The notes beneath the pieces were generated by a model that was given only the letters and a program-made list of their open reading frames with translations, was not told where the DNA came from and did not search any database. Positions 17,154 through 24,042 of a DNA stretch of 34,110 nt are shown one piece after another (the first letter of the stretch is position 1; the number at the start of each line of letters is the position of its first letter). The position numbers and the translations under genes are program-made. The stretch is from the NCBI GenBank assembly GCA_947258405.1, contig CAMYIE010000009.1:1-34110 (forward strand), in the 5' to 3' direction. Source of the DNA: an uncultured Eudoraea sp. (GTDB taxonomy: Bacteria > Bacteroidota > Bacteroidia > Flavobacteriales > Flavobacteriaceae).

Positions 17154-17807
17154 ATGATCAATTGGGTAGACAAAGGGAAGAAAGCGAGAAAACGATTCGT
17201 AACGGAATCCGTCATTATCTTTTTTATCATAATAACACCTTTCATTTTTAAGATTCATGAGTACTTGCCTCATGAACCTGAAGAAACGATACATTTTCTT
17301 GGTTTAGAAATTGGATCCAATGGTTTTGTGGATGTAAGTACTCACATTTGGTTTTTATTTGGCAAAATAATTCCCCTTTATTTACTTACCATCTGGTTCT
17401 TTACCTGTAAACATTGGTGGTACCATATATTACTGATTCCTATTTGTATGTATGCCTTCCAGTTGTTTGAGGTGGTTTACTCTAAGGATGTATTTGTAGA
17501 CACTGAGAATATATTATGGTTACTCCCTGTATGTATGGTTGTTATAACTTTTGTATACTTTGTAAGGGTAAAACTATATGATAAATACGTACACGGTATC
17601 GACCTGGAAGCGATGGATGTGGAGCTGCAATACTACAGGGATAAGGAAAACGACGAGTTGAGAAAACACGGGATTACCCCACCTTCGGAATATGCCAAAA
17701 ATGATAGCCAGCCAGAACAGGAAACCGACCTTTCGGAAAAAATGCCACAATCGGTATTATCTAAATTGGTGAACCAACTCAAGCACGGCTTTCAAAGCTT
17801 GTTATAA
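17154..17807 (+). CDS. Four-TM membrane protein sharing the domain of the duplicated protein
   Basis: 217 aa from ATG 17154-17156; a TTG at 17106 also keeps frame but adds a poor N-terminus. A basic N-terminus (DKGKKARKRF) precedes four hydrophobic helices (about 17-37, 62-84, 88-107, 119-138). Key residues align with both halves of the protein at 14785-16017: P29, H35, LGLEIGSNGF (49-58), W66, K71, P74, W81, K86, WW88-89 and ILLIPI. The C-terminal 75 residues are charged and probably cytoplasmic, ending in an amphipathic helix (LSKLVNQLKHGFQSLL). It lies downstream of the repeat lipoprotein but beyond that gene's terminator, so it has its own promoter. It ends at a strong terminator. The first two thirds are AT-rich; the tail is nearer the local average. 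Family unknown. Confidence 0.85.
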   Translation: MINWVDKGKKARKRFVTESVIIFFIIITPFIFKIHEYLPHEPEETIHFLGLEIGSNGFVDVSTHIWFLFGKIIPLYLLTIWFFTCKHWWYHILLIPICMYAFQLFEVVYSKDVFVDTENILWLLPVCMVVITFVYFVRVKLYDKYVHGIDLEAMDVELQYYRDKENDELRKHGITPPSEYAKNDSQPEQETDLSEKMPQSVLSKLVNQLKHGFQSLL

Positions 17808-17830
17808 AAGGTGCTCACATAAAAAGAACA

Positions 17831-17859
17831 ACCCCCGCTTATAGCGGGGGTATTTTTTT
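17831..17859 (+). terminator. Rho-independent terminator after the 4-TM protein
   Basis: Perfect 9-bp stem ACCCCCGCT (17831-17839)/AGCGGGGGT (17843-17851) with a 3-nt loop, followed by ATTTTTTT. It closes the AT-rich island. Confidence 0.95.
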
Positions 17860-17885
17860 GCCCTCATTCATTTTTAAAAAAGTTG

Positions 17886-17893
17886 TAATTTTG
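17886..17893 (+). promoter_or_regulatory. Candidate -7 box TAATTTTG of the Ald-like gene
   Basis: Exact TAnnTTTG match 34 bases upstream of the ATG at 17928. A TTTG at 17857-17860 is upstream but with a 25-base spacer, longer than usual. Confidence 0.5.
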
Positions 17894-17927
17894 AGTTAGG
17901 CCGTACCAGAGCCAAAGCACAACACCT

Positions 17928-19127
17928 ATGGACCAACCCTCCTCCCCTTTTAGCAAACAACAACTGCTACCCCAGGAAGAAACCCTGGAAGTCCTAAAAC
18001 AAAAAGGCGAACTCTTTATCGGTATTCCCAAAGAGAGCCAGTATCAGGAAAAGCGAATCTGCCTCACCCCCGATGCGGTAAACGCCATTACCGCTCACGG
18101 TCATAAAGTACTGATCGAGTCCGGTGCCGGGAAAGGAGCCAGCTTTTCCGATAAGGACTTCAGCGATGCCGGGGGAATTATTAGTCGGGATACCAAAAAA
18201 ATATTCGGATGTCCTATCATCCTAAAAGTAGAACCCCCTACCCTCTCGGAGATTGCGATGATCAACCCTCAGACTACCCTGATCTCAGCGCTCCAGATCA
18301 AGACACAGAACAAAGCCTATTTTGAGGAACTGGCCAAAAAGCGTATTACTGCCGTAGCCTTTGAGTTTATACGAGACGATGAAGGGAAATTTCCCGCTAT
18401 CAGATCGCTCAGTGAGATCGCCGGGATCAGCTCTGTGCTTATTGCTGCAGAGATTATGGCAGCGACCAATAAAGGGAATGGTTTAATGTTCGGAAATATC
18501 AGTGGGGTACCTCCTGTAGAGGTGGTGATCCTGGGCGCCGGTACCGTGGGTGAATTTGCAGCCCGATCGGCCCTTGGCCTGGGTGCAGGGGTAAAAGTAT
18601 TCGACAATTCACTGACCAAACTACGCCAGATCCAGACCAATCTGAACAATACCGTTTATACCTCCACCCTCCAGCCCAAGAACCTTTTAAAAGCCCTGAA
18701 ACGCTGCGATGTGGCCATTGGGGCGGTAAGAGGACGGGAACGCGCGCCTGTGGTGGTGAGCCAGACCATGGTGGAAAATATGAAAAAGGGTGCTGTGATT
18801 ATCGATGTGAGTATCGATATGGGGGGCTGTTTCGAAAGCAGTGAAGTAACCACCCACGATAATCCCACTATAGAAAAATTCGGTGTGATCCATTATGGGG
18901 TGCCCAATATGCCGGCGCGCTATCCCAAAACCGCTTCGGTCTCTATCTCGAATATATTTACCCCTTACTTATTAAAGATAGGGGAAGACGGCGGATTGGA
19001 AAATAGTCTGAGGTTCGACAAAGGCCTGCGCAACGGCCTCTATATGTATCATGGTATCCTTACCAGCAGGGCGGTAGGTGAATGGTTCGACCTTAAATTC
19101 TCCGATATCAATTTTCTGATCTTCTAG
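17928..19127 (+). CDS. ald: Alanine dehydrogenase-like protein (Bacteroidota type)
   Basis: 399 aa in the alanine dehydrogenase/transhydrogenase-alpha superfamily. The NAD-binding Rossmann motif is G203-A-G-T-V-G208 (VVILGAGTVGEF). Compared by memory with the Mycobacterium tuberculosis enzyme, the substrate residues Arg15, Lys75 and Asp270 correspond to R43 (QEKRICLTP), K100 (IILKVEPP) and D297 (SIDMGG). The catalytic His96 position (LFTFLHLAA) reads LISALQIKT here, with Q123. It also has a 28-residue N-terminal extension. The family enzyme reversibly deaminates L-alanine to pyruvate with NAD+. The missing His, together with the clade-specific extension, makes that exact activity uncertain. 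A strong promoter box is upstream, and the next gene starts one base after the stop. Confidence 0.85.
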   Translation: MDQPSSPFSKQQLLPQEETLEVLKQKGELFIGIPKESQYQEKRICLTPDAVNAITAHGHKVLIESGAGKGASFSDKDFSDAGGIISRDTKKIFGCPIILKVEPPTLSEIAMINPQTTLISALQIKTQNKAYFEELAKKRITAVAFEFIRDDEGKFPAIRSLSEIAGISSVLIAAEIMAATNKGNGLMFGNISGVPPVEVVILGAGTVGEFAARSALGLGAGVKVFDNSLTKLRQIQTNLNNTVYTSTLQPKNLLKALKRCDVAIGAVRGRERAPVVVSQTMVENMKKGAVIIDVSIDMGGCFESSEVTTHDNPTIEKFGVIHYGVPNMPARYPKTASVSISNIFTPYLLKIGEDGGLENSLRFDKGLRNGLYMYHGILTSRAVGEWFDLKFSDINFLIF

Positions 19128-19128
19128 C

Positions 19129-19503
19129 ATGAGCCTATTAAAACGCCTGGGGTTTTACCTCACCGGCCTGGCCATCGGACTAATCTTCCTTGCCTTTTTC
19201 CTGAACCGCAAAAAAGCCCAGTTTTGCTACCTGCCCAACTGTCGTGTGTTAAAGGAATTGCGCTCCAAACCGCTCTCCTATTCTGAAATTCTCTCCCGCC
19301 AACTTTCAGAACGGAAACTCGACTCCACAGCAGTCATCGGCTTCCTTACCAACGGTGATATCGATTTCGGGGCCTCTGATACTAAAGCCAAACCCTGTAA
19401 AACCTATGTGATTGAAAACGAGATCGAGGGCCAGGATGCCGTGCTTATGCTTCAAAACTGCGATTCACTGGTCGTTGCTACCCAACTCCGGTGGCGACCC
19501 TAA
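19129..19503 (+). CDS. Membrane-anchored small protein, DUF4258-like
   Basis: 124 aa. One N-terminal membrane helix (LGFYLTGLAIGLIFLAFFL, 7-25) is followed by a soluble domain with cysteines at about 34, 40, 89 and 105 and the stretch VLKELRSKPLSYSE. This resembles Bacteroidota proteins annotated DUF4258, but that assignment is from memory. It starts one base after the stop of the Ald-like gene, so the two are translationally coupled and probably functionally linked. N-terminal anchoring suggests an inner-membrane protein with a periplasmic domain. Function unknown. Confidence 0.85.
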   Translation: MSLLKRLGFYLTGLAIGLIFLAFFLNRKKAQFCYLPNCRVLKELRSKPLSYSEILSRQLSERKLDSTAVIGFLTNGDIDFGASDTKAKPCKTYVIENEIEGQDAVLMLQNCDSLVVATQLRWRP

Positions 19504-19567
19504 ATGTCATCTTCTATATTAAAGAAAAGGTTATTTTAGTCTTCCATAACCCTGAAACAGAATAAAG

Positions 19568-20083
19568 ATGAAGAACCACCTATTTATTATGGTGTTAGCA
19601 CTACTCATGGGTTGTCAGTCAACAAAAAATATGGGATCAACTGAAAAAAAAGAAACGGGCGATCGGGCAACGGAGAAGATCGAGCACGATCTGAGTATGT
19701 ACCCGGAGCCAACAGAGGAGCTTCTAAGACATATCATTGCCCTGCCTGAAAAAGAAAATGAAGCTGGCTATAAAATAGAGCTCTCTGCCGGAAAAATTAT
19801 GGAGGTCGACTGTAACCAGCATACACTTTCCGGGGAGCTGGTTGAAAAGACGGTCTCCGGCTGGGGCTATCCCTATTTCCAATTCAATACGAACGGCCTG
19901 GTGATGAGCACCCGTATGGCCTGTCCGGAAGATCCCATGCATGAGGAATTTGTGCAAGCCTCACCGCTCTTAGTGCACTATAACAGTAAATTGCCCATAG
20001 TAGTCTATACACCAGAGGGCTATGCGGTGAAATACAGGATATGGCATCGTGATGATGCAGAACATTCAGCCACCAAAGAATAA
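19568..20083 (+). CDS. eco: Ecotin-type serine protease inhibitor, lipoprotein form
   Basis: 171 aa. The N-terminus is a lipoprotein signal with lipobox LLMGC (Cys16), then a 25-residue charged linker, then an ecotin domain (about 42-160): MYPEPTEELLRHIIALP, EVDCNQHTLSGEL, KTVSGWGYPYF, MSTRMACPED and YNSKLPIVVYTPEGYAVKYRIW. C82 and C119 match the ecotin disulfide. The reactive bond is R116-M117 where E. coli ecotin has Met-Met, so trypsin-like proteases would be the preferred targets. Ecotin is classically a soluble periplasmic dimer; here it is predicted to be membrane-anchored. Same strand as the two genes before it, 64 bases downstream. Confidence 0.93.
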   Translation: MKNHLFIMVLALLMGCQSTKNMGSTEKKETGDRATEKIEHDLSMYPEPTEELLRHIIALPEKENEAGYKIELSAGKIMEVDCNQHTLSGELVEKTVSGWGYPYFQFNTNGLVMSTRMACPEDPMHEEFVQASPLLVHYNSKLPIVVYTPEGYAVKYRIWHRDDAEHSATKE

Positions 20084-20151
20084 AGCTTGACAAATTCAAT
20101 AAATACCAAACGAGAGCGGTATATAACTATTCCTAATTAAATTTCTGCCTC

Positions 20152-20607
20152 CTGATCATTAAACTCGATCATACTAATAGTGATACAGCCAGGAAGATCC
20201 AGTCGGTTTTCCGGGCCTCATATGCGATTGAGGCAGAACTGCTTAATGCGGTAGACTTTCCCCCCTTAAAAAGGGGGCTGGAAAGCTTTATAAGCAGCAC
20301 CAATACGTTTTATGCCTATAAGAAAGGAGACGAGATTGCCGGGGCCATGGAAATTGATGCTTCAGCCAACTCCATCCATATCCAAAGCCTGGTAGTGCAT
20401 CCGGACTTTTTCAGGCAAGGGGTCGCCAGTGCAATGCTGCATTATGTTCTTAGGAATTATAACTCCACTATCTTCACAGTGGAAACCGGACTGGATAATG
20501 GTCCGGCCACAGAATTATACTTAAAATTTGGTTTTCGGGAAGTACTCCAATACGATACCGATCATGGGGTGAGGAAGATCCGTTTTAAGAAGGAGATGAC
20601 CCGTTGA
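20152..20607 (+). CDS. GNAT acetyltransferase with non-ATG (CTG) start
   Basis: The only ATG in frame (20347) would give an 86-aa half domain. The frame is open and coding-like from the TAA at 20134: LIIKLDHTNSDTARKIQSVF, then YAIEAELLNAVDFPPLKRGL and SSTNTFYAYKKGDEIAG, before MEIDASANSIHIQSLVVHP. The acetyl-CoA-binding loop FFRQGVASAML and the typical LYLKFGFREV C-terminus follow. The best start is CTG 20152-20154, giving 151 aa, a normal GNAT length. Either CTG is used as a start or an ancestral ATG was lost by one substitution and expression is reduced. Substrate unknown; probably a small cytoplasmic amine. Confidence 0.75.
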   Translation: MIIKLDHTNSDTARKIQSVFRASYAIEAELLNAVDFPPLKRGLESFISSTNTFYAYKKGDEIAGAMEIDASANSIHIQSLVVHPDFFRQGVASAMLHYVLRNYNSTIFTVETGLDNGPATELYLKFGFREVLQYDTDHGVRKIRFKKEMTR

Positions 20608-20637
20608 TCCATACATCAGGCTACAGCAATCAAGCAC

Positions 20638-20682
20638 TCGTCACTCATCACTTATCTCTTTTCACTTCTGACTTCAGTCCCA
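20638..20682. repeat. Polypyrimidine low-complexity repeat
   Basis: Tract of the form TCACTTATCTCTTTTCACTTCTGACTTCAGTCCC. It resembles those at 21441-21486 and 25256-25365 (shared CTTC-nGACTTC words). It runs into the 3' end of the gene at 20674, so the stop of that gene lies within the tract. Confidence 0.45.
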
Positions 20683-21237
20683 TTTCTGTTTAAACGCGAG
20701 TTCAGAATAATGATGGGTGTTTAGGTATTCCTGTCGTAACCGGCTCAGGTAGTCTACCACTTTTTTATGGTCGTCATGAGTCGGGTCTAGCACATCCAGC
20801 AGCTCTTCGTCTTCTACGGTAAGTATTATATACCAATAACCGCTTCGGCTCGTATGGACCTCTTCAAAAATCGGATCATGACCTTCAGAATTCAATATTC
20901 CATCAATAACTAGCGGGATCAGGTTCAGTGTTTCAGAAGTTTTTTCCCGCTCGTGGAAAGACAAATAGAAACGCTCATTGTCGATTTCCATCGGCACATT
21001 GGTTTCCACCTGATCATAACCCAGATCAAATTTTGAATTGATATAATAATAAAACTCATCGGCCTCCTTGGGATCATTAAAAACAAATCCAAATGAACTG
21101 GGAAGATCCCTTTTGAACTTTTTGGTCTTCATCACCTTATGACTCTCAATCTTAGGCGGTATTTTATAGGGAATACAGGAAAAACATAAAAAAGCCATGG
21201 AGATTGCAAGTGTTCTACACATGAGATTGGTTTTCAT
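20674..21237 (-). CDS. Lipoprotein of unknown function
   Basis: 187 aa from ATG 21235-21237. An ATG at 21351 is in frame but its extra 38 residues (proline- and lysine-rich) are translated low-complexity repeat, so it is rejected. Lipobox LCFSC (Cys21). The mature part has a charged start (KVMKTKKFKRDLP), then mixed alpha/beta sequence (FGFVFNDPKEADEFYYYINS, YWYIILTVEDEE) and a helical C-terminus. Two aromatic-rich strands suggest a compact globular domain. No family recognised. Its last residues fall in the repeat at 20638-20682, so the C-terminus may have been altered. Confidence 0.8.
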   Translation of the reverse strand: MKTNLMCRTLAISMAFLCFSCIPYKIPPKIESHKVMKTKKFKRDLPSSFGFVFNDPKEADEFYYYINSKFDLGYDQVETNVPMEIDNERFYLSFHEREKTSETLNLIPLVIDGILNSEGHDPIFEEVHTSRSGYWYIILTVEDEELLDVLDPTHDDHKKVVDYLSRLRQEYLNTHHYSELAFKQKWD

Positions 21238-21440
21238 AATAGTCACAAGAATTGTACCAAGAGGTTTGGGATGGGGGTTGATGTTTCGGGTTTTGGGTTT
21301 CAAGTTTTGGATTGGGAATTGTTGATGGGTCGGTGCTAAGGTATTTTCCATTATTCATTCTCCATTTTCAATAAGCGCTTTCACCTCTAACCATTCAGCT
21401 AACATTTCCTACATCCAGCATCCTTCGCCCTTCCTTATAT

Positions 21441-21486
21441 TTTTTCAACTTTCACTTCCGACTTCGGACTTTTGACCTTCCTTACC
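21441..21486. repeat. Polypyrimidine repeat CAACTTTCACTTCCGACTTC type
   Basis: Contains CAACTTTCACTTCCGACTTC followed by GGACTTTTGACCTTCC. A closely similar run, CAACTTCCAGTCTCGGTCTT then CCGACCTTTGAC, is at about 25272-25303. The tract ends exactly where a gene remnant begins. Confidence 0.55.
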
Positions 21487-21600
21487 AATGGGCAGGTTCA
21501 CACTCCTTACCTCCCTCCAGATTATGAAAGAAAGAATAAGCTATACAAACCTGGGCTTGATGGAGATTTAGTATACTTAGATTTATCAAATTTTGCATAA
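21487..21600 (+). pseudogene. C-terminal gene remnant, 37 codons
   Basis: Reads NGQVHTPYLPPDYERKNKLY then KPGLDGDLVYLDLSNFA and TAA. Codon use and composition look like real protein, but there is no start: the frame enters the pyrimidine repeat at its 5' side. Probably the tail of a lost gene. No family recognised. Confidence 0.4.
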
Positions 21601-21680
21601 AATGGAAACGCACTGGTTTGTGAATGATCGTACCATCTTTCTTGATAAAAAAAACTTACCTTCTGTGCTGTATAAGCAAA

Positions 21681-23903
21681 ATGCCAGTGAAGGTCCAAAT
21701 CAACCCTTTTCCAAATAATCCACTGTTATTTAAACATAGTTCATATCGGTTTCCAAGACTTTTCATCCTGTTAACCTTTCCTTTTATGTGTTATGGACAG
21801 GATACGGAGCAACCAAGCTTTCGTGCGGGGAAACTTACTCAACCCATAGTGGTAGACGGGATCCTGGATGAAGCAGACTGGCAAAACGCCCCGGTGTTAG
21901 AGGATTTCAGAACTGTAGTTCCGGAGGAACAGGGCACCCCTTCCTACCCTACTGAGGTTAGAGTATTGGCCAATGCCCGTACCGTGGTGATAGGAATTCA
22001 CTGTTCGGACCCGGAACCCCACAACATTGTCCGATTTTCCAAGATCAGAGATGCAGATATATCAGAAGAGGACCATGTGAAAGTGGTTCTCGACCCCTTC
22101 CTCGATGGCCAGTCGGGTTATATTTTGGCGGTTAACGCACTGGCAGCCCGTTACGACGCTCTGGTATCCAACCGGGGTGAATCGGAAAACAAAGACTGGG
22201 ATGCGGTGTGGGAAGCCCGGGTAGCCATAACATCGGACGGATGGTCGGTAGAGATCCTTTTGCCTATCCAGAGTATCTCCTACGGTAAGGGCCTCACTGA
22301 ATGGGGTTTTAACTTGGAGCGCAGGATACAACGAAACCAGGAAACCATTCGCTGGGCCAATGTATTTCGCGACCAGTGGTTTATCCAGACCAGTAAAGCC
22401 GGATTACTCACCGGCCTTCCCGAATTCAACTACGGGCTGGGCCTTAATGTACGCCCCTCATTGGTAGGTGAATTTAATCGTGACGGCACAGGTGATCCTT
22501 CCGTATTCACGGTCGACGGCGCCCTGGATGCCAGTCAGCGTATAGGTCCCAATGTATTGGCGACGCTTACCTTAAACACCGATTTTGCGGAAACCGAAGT
22601 GGATACCCGCCAGACCAACCTGACTCGGTTTCCACTGTTTTTCCCGGAAAAACGGACCTTCTTTCTGGAAGGTTCCGATATTTTTGAATTTGGTTTTGGT
22701 ACAGGTCGTAATACCGTACTTCCCTTTTTCAGTCGCAGGATAGGACTTATAGACGACAACCAGGTTCCGATCATCGTCGGTGGCAAGGTAAACGGCCGCG
22801 TGGGCAAGACCGCCTTCGGCGGTCTGGGAGTTCGCACAGACCTGGTAGAAACTGATTCCAGCAGATATGAAGCCACCAATATGGGAGTGGTCCGGGTTCG
22901 CCAAAATGTTTTTAAGGAAAGTACTATTGGCTTTATCGGTTCTGTGGGCGATCCGCTGAACCGCGGAAACAGCTGGATGTCGGGGGTCGATTTTACCTAC
23001 CAGACCACAAGCATGGGTGGGGACAAGAATTTCTTGCTGGGTGGATGGGCCTTATATACTGACCGTGAGGATCTTAACAACGATCAATCGGCCTTTGGCT
23101 TTAAGGTCGACTATCCCAATGATAAATGGGATGCAGCCGCTATCTACGCTCGTATAGGAAAGGACTTTGATCCCTCCCTTGGTTTTGTGCCACGGCCTGG
23201 GGTACATTATTCAAGGGTAGGCGCCACATTTGCTCCCCGGCCGGCATGGCCGCTGGTACGTCAGATGTTCCATCAGTTATTTGTGACTTATATACGAAAT
23301 ATTGAAGGCCCCTGGCAGTCGTATAGCGTCTTCACAGCTCCGATCAACTGGCGACTGGAAAGCGGCGACCGTGTGGAATTCAATATCAGACCGGTAGGTG
23401 AAAACATCCTGGTGCCCTTTGAAATTTCGGACGGAGTTACTATTCCCGAAGGGGAATATCATTTTATGCGCTACCGGCTTGAGGCTGAGTTTGCGGCCAA
23501 ACGACGCCTTAGCGGACAGGCCAGCTGGTGGTTTGGCACCTTTTATGACGGACAACTCGATGAGATCGAGCTGCTGATCAACTGGAACCCTTTGCCTCTT
23601 TTGGGATTTGAGTTTAGCGGCCTCAGGAATTCGGCACGCCTCCCTTTTGGGGATTTTGATCAGACGCTTGCGGGTTTAAGGGTACGTTTTAATGTTACCT
23701 CAGACCTCCAGCTCAATAGCTATCTTCAATACGATACCGTGAGTAGAGTTTTGGGAATTAATGCCCGGGTACATTGGATCTTCTCACCACTTGGGGAAGT
23801 ATTTTTGGTAATTAACCATAATGAGTTTAACGACATCAACAGAGGACTGCTGTTGCAAAACGAACAGATCCTCCTGAAAATCCGCTATAATTTCAGGCTA
23901 TAA
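21681..23903 (+). CDS. DUF5916 protein with CBM9-like domain, outer-membrane barrel type
   Basis: 740 aa from ATG 21681; ATG 21624 adds 19 residues and is possible. An export signal (FPRLFILLTFPFMCYGQ) is followed by a CBM9-like beta-sandwich (IVVDGILDEADWQNAP, VVLDPFLDGQSGY, ARVAITSDGWSVEILLP). A DUF5916 region comes next (TRFPLFFPEKRTFFLEGSDI is the family hallmark), then a long run of alternating amphipathic strands ending RYNFRL with a terminal hydrophobic residue, consistent with an outer-membrane beta-barrel. Often found with peptidases and carbohydrate genes in Bacteroidota; function is not established. It probably sits in the outer membrane with the CBM9-like domain on one side. Confidence 0.92.
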   Translation: MPVKVQINPFPNNPLLFKHSSYRFPRLFILLTFPFMCYGQDTEQPSFRAGKLTQPIVVDGILDEADWQNAPVLEDFRTVVPEEQGTPSYPTEVRVLANARTVVIGIHCSDPEPHNIVRFSKIRDADISEEDHVKVVLDPFLDGQSGYILAVNALAARYDALVSNRGESENKDWDAVWEARVAITSDGWSVEILLPIQSISYGKGLTEWGFNLERRIQRNQETIRWANVFRDQWFIQTSKAGLLTGLPEFNYGLGLNVRPSLVGEFNRDGTGDPSVFTVDGALDASQRIGPNVLATLTLNTDFAETEVDTRQTNLTRFPLFFPEKRTFFLEGSDIFEFGFGTGRNTVLPFFSRRIGLIDDNQVPIIVGGKVNGRVGKTAFGGLGVRTDLVETDSSRYEATNMGVVRVRQNVFKESTIGFIGSVGDPLNRGNSWMSGVDFTYQTTSMGGDKNFLLGGWALYTDREDLNNDQSAFGFKVDYPNDKWDAAAIYARIGKDFDPSLGFVPRPGVHYSRVGATFAPRPAWPLVRQMFHQLFVTYIRNIEGPWQSYSVFTAPINWRLESGDRVEFNIRPVGENILVPFEISDGVTIPEGEYHFMRYRLEAEFAAKRRLSGQASWWFGTFYDGQLDEIELLINWNPLPLLGFEFSGLRNSARLPFGDFDQTLAGLRVRFNVTSDLQLNSYLQYDTVSRVLGINARVHWIFSPLGEVFLVINHNEFNDINRGLLLQNEQILLKIRYNFRL

Positions 23904-23996
23904 TCCAATGGCCATGCCGTTAGGGAACCCAAAGGGATCCTCATGCGCATTGAAAAATTGAATCAGTGCTTCTTTCCAGTTCGGTAGATATAAAAT
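23898..23996 (-). pseudogene. C-terminal gene remnant, 32 codons
   Basis: On the minus strand an open frame reads ILYLPNWKEALIQFFNAHED then PFGFPNGMAIGL and TAG. It has convincing amino-acid character but no start, and a TAA lies just upstream at 23997-23999. The stop overlaps the last 6 bases of the DUF5916 gene. Probably the tail of a leftward gene whose body was deleted. Family not recognised. Confidence 0.4.
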
Positions 23997-24042
23997 TTAA
24001 ACCATTCTTCTTCGTTTAAGTCCTATAAAGAAAAAATTCAGG

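Larger units (their letters stand above)
21238..21680. other. Repeat-rich intergenic region with gene remnant
   Basis: This gap holds, in order: a T/G-rich tract (about 21258-21330; on the minus strand CAAAACTTGAAACCC-type), a pyrimidine tract (21441-21486), and a 37-codon coding-like remnant (21487-21600). No intact gene. An AAATTTTG near 21589 is one base from the TAnnTTTG promoter consensus. Confidence 0.55.

Noticed and set aside
21238-21351. Longer N-terminus for the lipoprotein ending at 20674
   Set aside because: The added 38 residues are translated low-complexity repeat and would bury the lipoprotein signal peptide.
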